From Deltaproteobacteria bacterium (GTDB lineage: Bacteria > Desulfobacterota > Desulfobacteria > Desulfobacterales > SURF-15), in contig JAHEHB010000059.1 in the NCBI GenBank assembly GCA_024644775.1, positions 1 through 17,498 of the forward strand: a stretch of DNA of 17,498 nucleotides. Direction: 5' to 3'. The position numbers were made by a program, and so were the translations under genes. The notes under the pieces were generated by a model. The model had not been told where the DNA came from, did not search any database, and worked only from the letters and a program-made list of their open reading frames with translations. Positions 14,602-17,498 of this stretch are shown piece by piece. Each line of letters starts with the position of its first letter. The first letter of the stretch is position 1.

Positions 14602-16136
14602 TCGAATCCTACAGAAAAGGTGTATTAGTTAAACCCTATGAGCGGTTGAATGCTGACCAGCTTAAGTGGCTGGATGAAGCCTCTTTAAGCATTTTGGCCG
14701 ATCCGGGTATCTGGTGCTACAACGAACGGGCGGCCAAACTTTTCAAGAAAAACGGTGCCACGGTTTTGGAAGAAGCTCAAAGCGGTACAACCTGCTGGCG
14801 CGTGCATTTTTCAGCCGGTCTCGTAAAGGAAGCCGTCCGTCAGGCGCCCTCGCACGTTGTGTTGGGAGCGAGAACCCCTGAAAATCGGCTGTTGCTTGAT
14901 GCGGAAATCCCCCGGGTCTATTTTGGATCCGGTTCCGAAGCCAATGTCTGGCTCGAGACGGAGATGGAAGATTTTGTCAGCCGAAACGACGGGAGCACAA
15001 CGGTACGACTGCCGCGCTATCGCGAACGACGCGGTACCACAGCATTGCTGGGGCGTGCAGCCAGGATTTGCGACAAATTGGAGCATCTCGATATCTTCCT
15101 TCGCCCGCTAAACATCCAGGACCCTGAAATTACTGCTAAAAACCATGACGTGAATAAATTTTTCGCGAGTCTAAACAATACCACCAAACATGTGGAGGCG
15201 GGGTTGACGCATCTGGACAGCTTGGACCCTGTGGTGCGGATGGCGGAAATCATTGCCGGCGGTCAAACGGCGCTAAAAGAAAATCCCATTATTTCTTTAA
15301 TTGCCTGCGTATTTAAAAGCCCGCTTCAGATGGTAGCGGATACGGCCGAAAAGGTGTTCGGTATCGTCCAATCCGGACTTCCCCTGGTTATCTCCTCTTC
15401 CCCACAGGGTGGCTCCTCCGCACCGATTCAAGAAACCGGGATGGTTGCACAGATCAATGCTGAAATACTGGCCGGCATCGCCTTTACCCAGATGATCTCC
15501 GCAGGCGCCCCGGTCTTGTACGGCAGTGTGCCGGTCCGTGCGCGTTTGGATGATCTCCACGATCTGTATGGGTGCCCGGAATTTAATCAATACAACATCG
15601 ATTGCGCCCAATTGGCCCGATTTTACAAAATTCCCTGTTACTCCAGCGCCGGTGTCGGTGATGCAAAAGTCCCCGGCGTGCAGGCGACGTTTGAAAAACT
15701 ATTTACGCACCTTTTCATGGCCATGTCCGGCGCCCAATATATTCATTATGCGTTTGGACTTCTGGATCGCACAAATACCTTTTGCCCCCTTCAGGCCGTA
15801 CTCGACAATGAACAAATCGGCCAGGTGAAGCACTGCCTGCGTGAGCCGAAAGTAAATCCATCGGAAATAGAGAGCACCCTGAAGATGGTTAAAAAAGTAA
15901 TGGCTTCCGGGCATCGGCTTTTTACGCGTCATGTGCGCAAGGCGATGCACAGCGGCGAGGTTTCCGATCCCTATCGCTTTGAGACCAAAGACATGCAGGA
16001 TCGTGTCATTGAAAACGCCCTTGAATCCATGAAAGCACTGGAAGCGGAACCGCCGGCGCATCTAAATTCTGAAACGGTTGAGCGTATTTTTGCTGATGTG
16101 CCGGGATTGCTGCCGAGCCTAAAGGTGGAAAGCTGA
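14598..16136 (+). CDS. MttB-family (non-pyrrolysine) corrinoid methyltransferase 2
   Basis: This 512-residue protein is a second, clearly divergent MttB-superfamily member. Matching landmarks are FGSGSEANVWLE (about 109-120, where the first has MGTGGTALNV), NNTTKHVEAG, SSSPQGGSSAPIQETG and SSAGVGDAKVPGVQ. The start is GTG 14598, overlapping the TGA of the preceding gene, with GAGGAGG just ahead. It differs from paralogue 1 by an insertion of roughly 20-25 residues around VSRNDGSTTVRLPRYRERR and in the substrate-facing loops near PQGGSSAP, so the two probably take different methylated substrates or successive methyl groups of one compound. No UAG interrupts it. Expected reaction: transfer of a methyl group from an unknown substrate to the corrinoid protein encoded 61 bp downstream. 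Gene order, methyl-donor enzymes around one pterin methyltransferase, supports one shared pathway. Confidence 0.9.
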   Translation: MIESYRKGVLVKPYERLNADQLKWLDEASLSILADPGIWCYNERAAKLFKKNGATVLEEAQSGTTCWRVHFSAGLVKEAVRQAPSHVVLGARTPENRLLLDAEIPRVYFGSGSEANVWLETEMEDFVSRNDGSTTVRLPRYRERRGTTALLGRAARICDKLEHLDIFLRPLNIQDPEITAKNHDVNKFFASLNNTTKHVEAGLTHLDSLDPVVRMAEIIAGGQTALKENPIISLIACVFKSPLQMVADTAEKVFGIVQSGLPLVISSSPQGGSSAPIQETGMVAQINAEILAGIAFTQMISAGAPVLYGSVPVRARLDDLHDLYGCPEFNQYNIDCAQLARFYKIPCYSSAGVGDAKVPGVQATFEKLFTHLFMAMSGAQYIHYAFGLLDRTNTFCPLQAVLDNEQIGQVKHCLREPKVNPSEIESTLKMVKKVMASGHRLFTRHVRKAMHSGEVSDPYRFETKDMQDRVIENALESMKALEAEPPAHLNSETVERIFADVPGLLPSLKVES

Positions 16137-16197
16137 GCAATCTCTGGGAATCCTATCCTGATGTTAATAATCGTTTCACATAAGAGAGGAGTCATAG

Positions 16198-16875
16198 ATG
16201 GATAAGCAAGAATTACTCGAAAAAATCGCCTTCAACGTGATACAGGGCCGGCTGGAGTCCGAAGATGAAGGATTCGATCCCGGGCTGGAAGGCCAACCCG
16301 GTGTTACGGAACTCGTTCAGACTGCGCTTGAGCAGTCTATTGATCCAAAGGAGATCGTGGTCGCGTCCCTGACGAAATCCATGGAGACAGTGGGTAAAAA
16401 ATTTGAAAAAAAAGAATACCTGATTCCGGATATGCTGGCTGCCGCCGAATGCGTGGGAGCCGCCATGGATATATTGGCCCCCCATTTGATAAAGGCCGGT
16501 GTTGAGAGCAGAGGCAAGATTGTGATCGCAACGGTTGCCGGGGACCTTCACGATATCGGAAAAAACATTGTCGCGATCATGCTCAAAGGCGCCGGTTACG
16601 ATGTGATCGATCTCGGCACCGACGTGTCCGTGGATCGAATCTGTGAGGCGGTAAAGGAGAATCAGGCCTCTTTTTTAGGGCTTTCCGCATTATTGACCAC
16701 CACCATGCGCGGTATGGAAGATGTCATTGTTCGCTTAAAGGAGGACGAACTCCGGGAAAGCATCAAAGTACTTATCGGCGGTGCGCCCACATCCGCAGAG
16801 TTTGCGGAACAGATCGGCGCCGATGCCTACTGCAAGGACGCGTTCCAGGCCATTGATCTCCTAAAAGAGATATAG
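16198..16875 (+). CDS. Corrinoid protein of the MtgC/MttC type
   Basis: The protein has 225 residues in two domains. The four-helix cap (about 1-100) has the MetH-cap-like EYLIPDMLAAAECVGAAM. The Rossmann-type B12 domain has GDLHDIGKN (115-123), where His118 is the lower axial ligand in the DxHxxG motif, then SALLTTTM (163-170) and GGAPTS (194-199). Length and order are those of the small corrinoid proteins of methylamine, betaine and methanol systems. It should carry the methyl group between the MttB-like enzymes and the pterin methyltransferase encoded upstream. The ATG follows GAGGAG. It is the only corrinoid protein in the window, so both MttB paralogues probably share it. An N-terminal stretch (about 18-36, DEGFDPGLEGQPG) looks like a small insertion in the cap. 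Confidence 0.95.
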   Translation: MDKQELLEKIAFNVIQGRLESEDEGFDPGLEGQPGVTELVQTALEQSIDPKEIVVASLTKSMETVGKKFEKKEYLIPDMLAAAECVGAAMDILAPHLIKAGVESRGKIVIATVAGDLHDIGKNIVAIMLKGAGYDVIDLGTDVSVDRICEAVKENQASFLGLSALLTTTMRGMEDVIVRLKEDELRESIKVLIGGAPTSAEFAEQIGADAYCKDAFQAIDLLKEI

Positions 16876-16995
16876 CGAACCGAAATTATAGGGTGAAGAT
16901 TCTTTTTTCTTATTGGTTTGGACATTAGTTGTATCGAATTTGTTCATTACGACATGATTGAAGGTTTACGTTCTAAAAGAAAGGAGCTGCAGACG

Positions 16996-17498
16996 ATGAC
17001 TACCGAAACAACCGCGGACTGTGAGGTCAATCAGGAATTATTGAAAGCGATCGATAGTCTGCCGATAAATGAACGTTTAAAGGGATTGAAGGAAAAATAT
17101 CTAAATACAACTCCTGAACTTGCCAGCGAGCGGGGTACATATTACGCACAGTCCTGGCGGCAATCGGAGGGACAACCCATTCAATTGCGAATTGGCAGCG
17201 CAATAAAAAATGTGCTCGAAAACATACCCGTGCCCATATTTGAAAACGAGCTGGTGGTGGGCAGCCTCACCCGGTTTTATCGCGGATCTTACGCCATGAT
17301 TAACTATGATTCAGGCTTAATACTTGATCTATTGGAAAAGTCGAAAAACGGTGAGATTACCATGGGTGGCCTGAATGTCATTGGTAAACTGGATGAAACC
17401 GATAAGCAGGCACTGCTCGAAAATAGTATCTTCTTTAAGGGCAAAACCAATCGAGATATTGAAGAGCAGGTCTGTCGAACGCTTTGGGGAAGCTGGCA
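16996..17498 (+). CDS. Glycyl radical enzyme, PFL-like N-terminus (3' partial)
   Basis: The first 167 codons of a pyruvate-formate-lyase-like glycyl radical enzyme are visible; whole family members are usually 780-850 residues, so most lies right of the window. ATG 16996 has AAGGAG 9 nt upstream. Support comes from the family pattern ERGTYYAQSWRQSEGQPIQL followed by RIGSAIKNVLENIPVPI and the diagnostic ELVVGS (85-90). The active-site cysteine and the glycyl-radical glycine are beyond the edge, so the subtype (choline, isethionate or hydroxyproline type, decarboxylase, or new) cannot be assigned. Compared with well-known subtypes, the region after ELVVG (LTRFYRGSYAMINYDSG) is unusual. The gene lies 120 bp after the corrinoid gene on the same strand, so it may belong to the same pathway, though its own promoter cannot be excluded. 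Such enzymes need a radical-SAM activase, expected next door. They are inactivated by oxygen, which fits an anaerobe. Confidence 0.82.
   Translation, partial: MTTETTADCEVNQELLKAIDSLPINERLKGLKEKYLNTTPELASERGTYYAQSWRQSEGQPIQLRIGSAIKNVLENIPVPIFENELVVGSLTRFYRGSYAMINYDSGLILDLLEKSKNGEITMGGLNVIGKLDETDKQALLENSIFFKGKTNRDIEEQVCRTLWGSW

Noticed and set aside
12308..16136. Pyrrolysine-type MttB
   Set aside because: Both genes read through at full length with no in-frame UAG, so they are homologues of the non-pyrrolysine type.
16908..16940. Sigma-54 promoter before the glycyl radical enzyme
   Set aside because: TTTGGACATTAGTTGTA looks similar at first, but the GC element is absent and the spacing is off by one base.
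1..17498. CRISPR arrays, insertion sequences, tRNA or rRNA genes
   Set aside because: No regularly spaced direct repeats with spacers, transposase-like frames, or tRNA/rRNA signatures were found on either strand.

Overview
The window looks like part of the chromosome of an anaerobic proteobacterium, most likely a sulfate-reducing member of the Desulfobacterota. This is inferred from a pyrrolysine-free MttB methyltransferase cluster and a glycyl radical enzyme alongside EpmA, DksA-type and HU proteins. No 16S or other marker gene is present, so the placement is inference.

Layout. (1) Positions 3-3335 (+): the C-terminal part of a very large, A/T-rich helical protein that ends in a HipA/PI4-kinase-like kinase domain; its start lies left of the window. 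(2) 3469-5595 (-): a tightly coupled pair, a creatininase-superfamily amidohydrolase followed by a class III (HemL-like) aminotransferase, behind a good sigma-70-type promoter. (3) 5766-8937 (+): epmA, a possible 29-residue cysteine-rich ORF, and a large DUF3604 protein with PHP-like metal motifs. (4) 8990-10277 (-): HU, a DksA/TraR-family zinc protein and a decayed yitT pseudogene whose remains lie in three reading frames. (5) 10278-10651: A/T-rich non-coding DNA with hairpins and repeated TTCCGA motifs. (6) 10652-11158 (-): a MarR-family regulator. (7) 11159-11599: a divergent control region with promoters on both strands, three 15-bp tandem repeats, inverted repeats and a structured leader. 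(8) 11600-17498 (+): a corrinoid methyl-transfer cluster in the order methionine-synthase-activation-domain protein, MttB-like methyltransferase 1, pterin-binding methyltransferase, MttB-like methyltransferase 2, corrinoid protein, and the first 167 codons of a glycyl radical enzyme cut off by the right edge.

How it could work. MttB-family proteins take a methyl group from a methylated amine or similar compound and place it on the Co(I) corrinoid protein. The pterin-binding protein then passes it to tetrahydrofolate, feeding the methyl branch of the Wood-Ljungdahl pathway. The activation-domain protein is well placed to restore oxidised cobalamin. The glycyl radical enzyme could break a C-N, C-C or C-S bond in the same substrate or in the demethylated product. 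The MarR protein is the obvious candidate regulator. The substrate cannot be read from the sequence. The cluster of two divergent MttB paralogues, a methionine-synthase-type activator and a glycyl radical enzyme is the best candidate here for an undescribed catabolic system.
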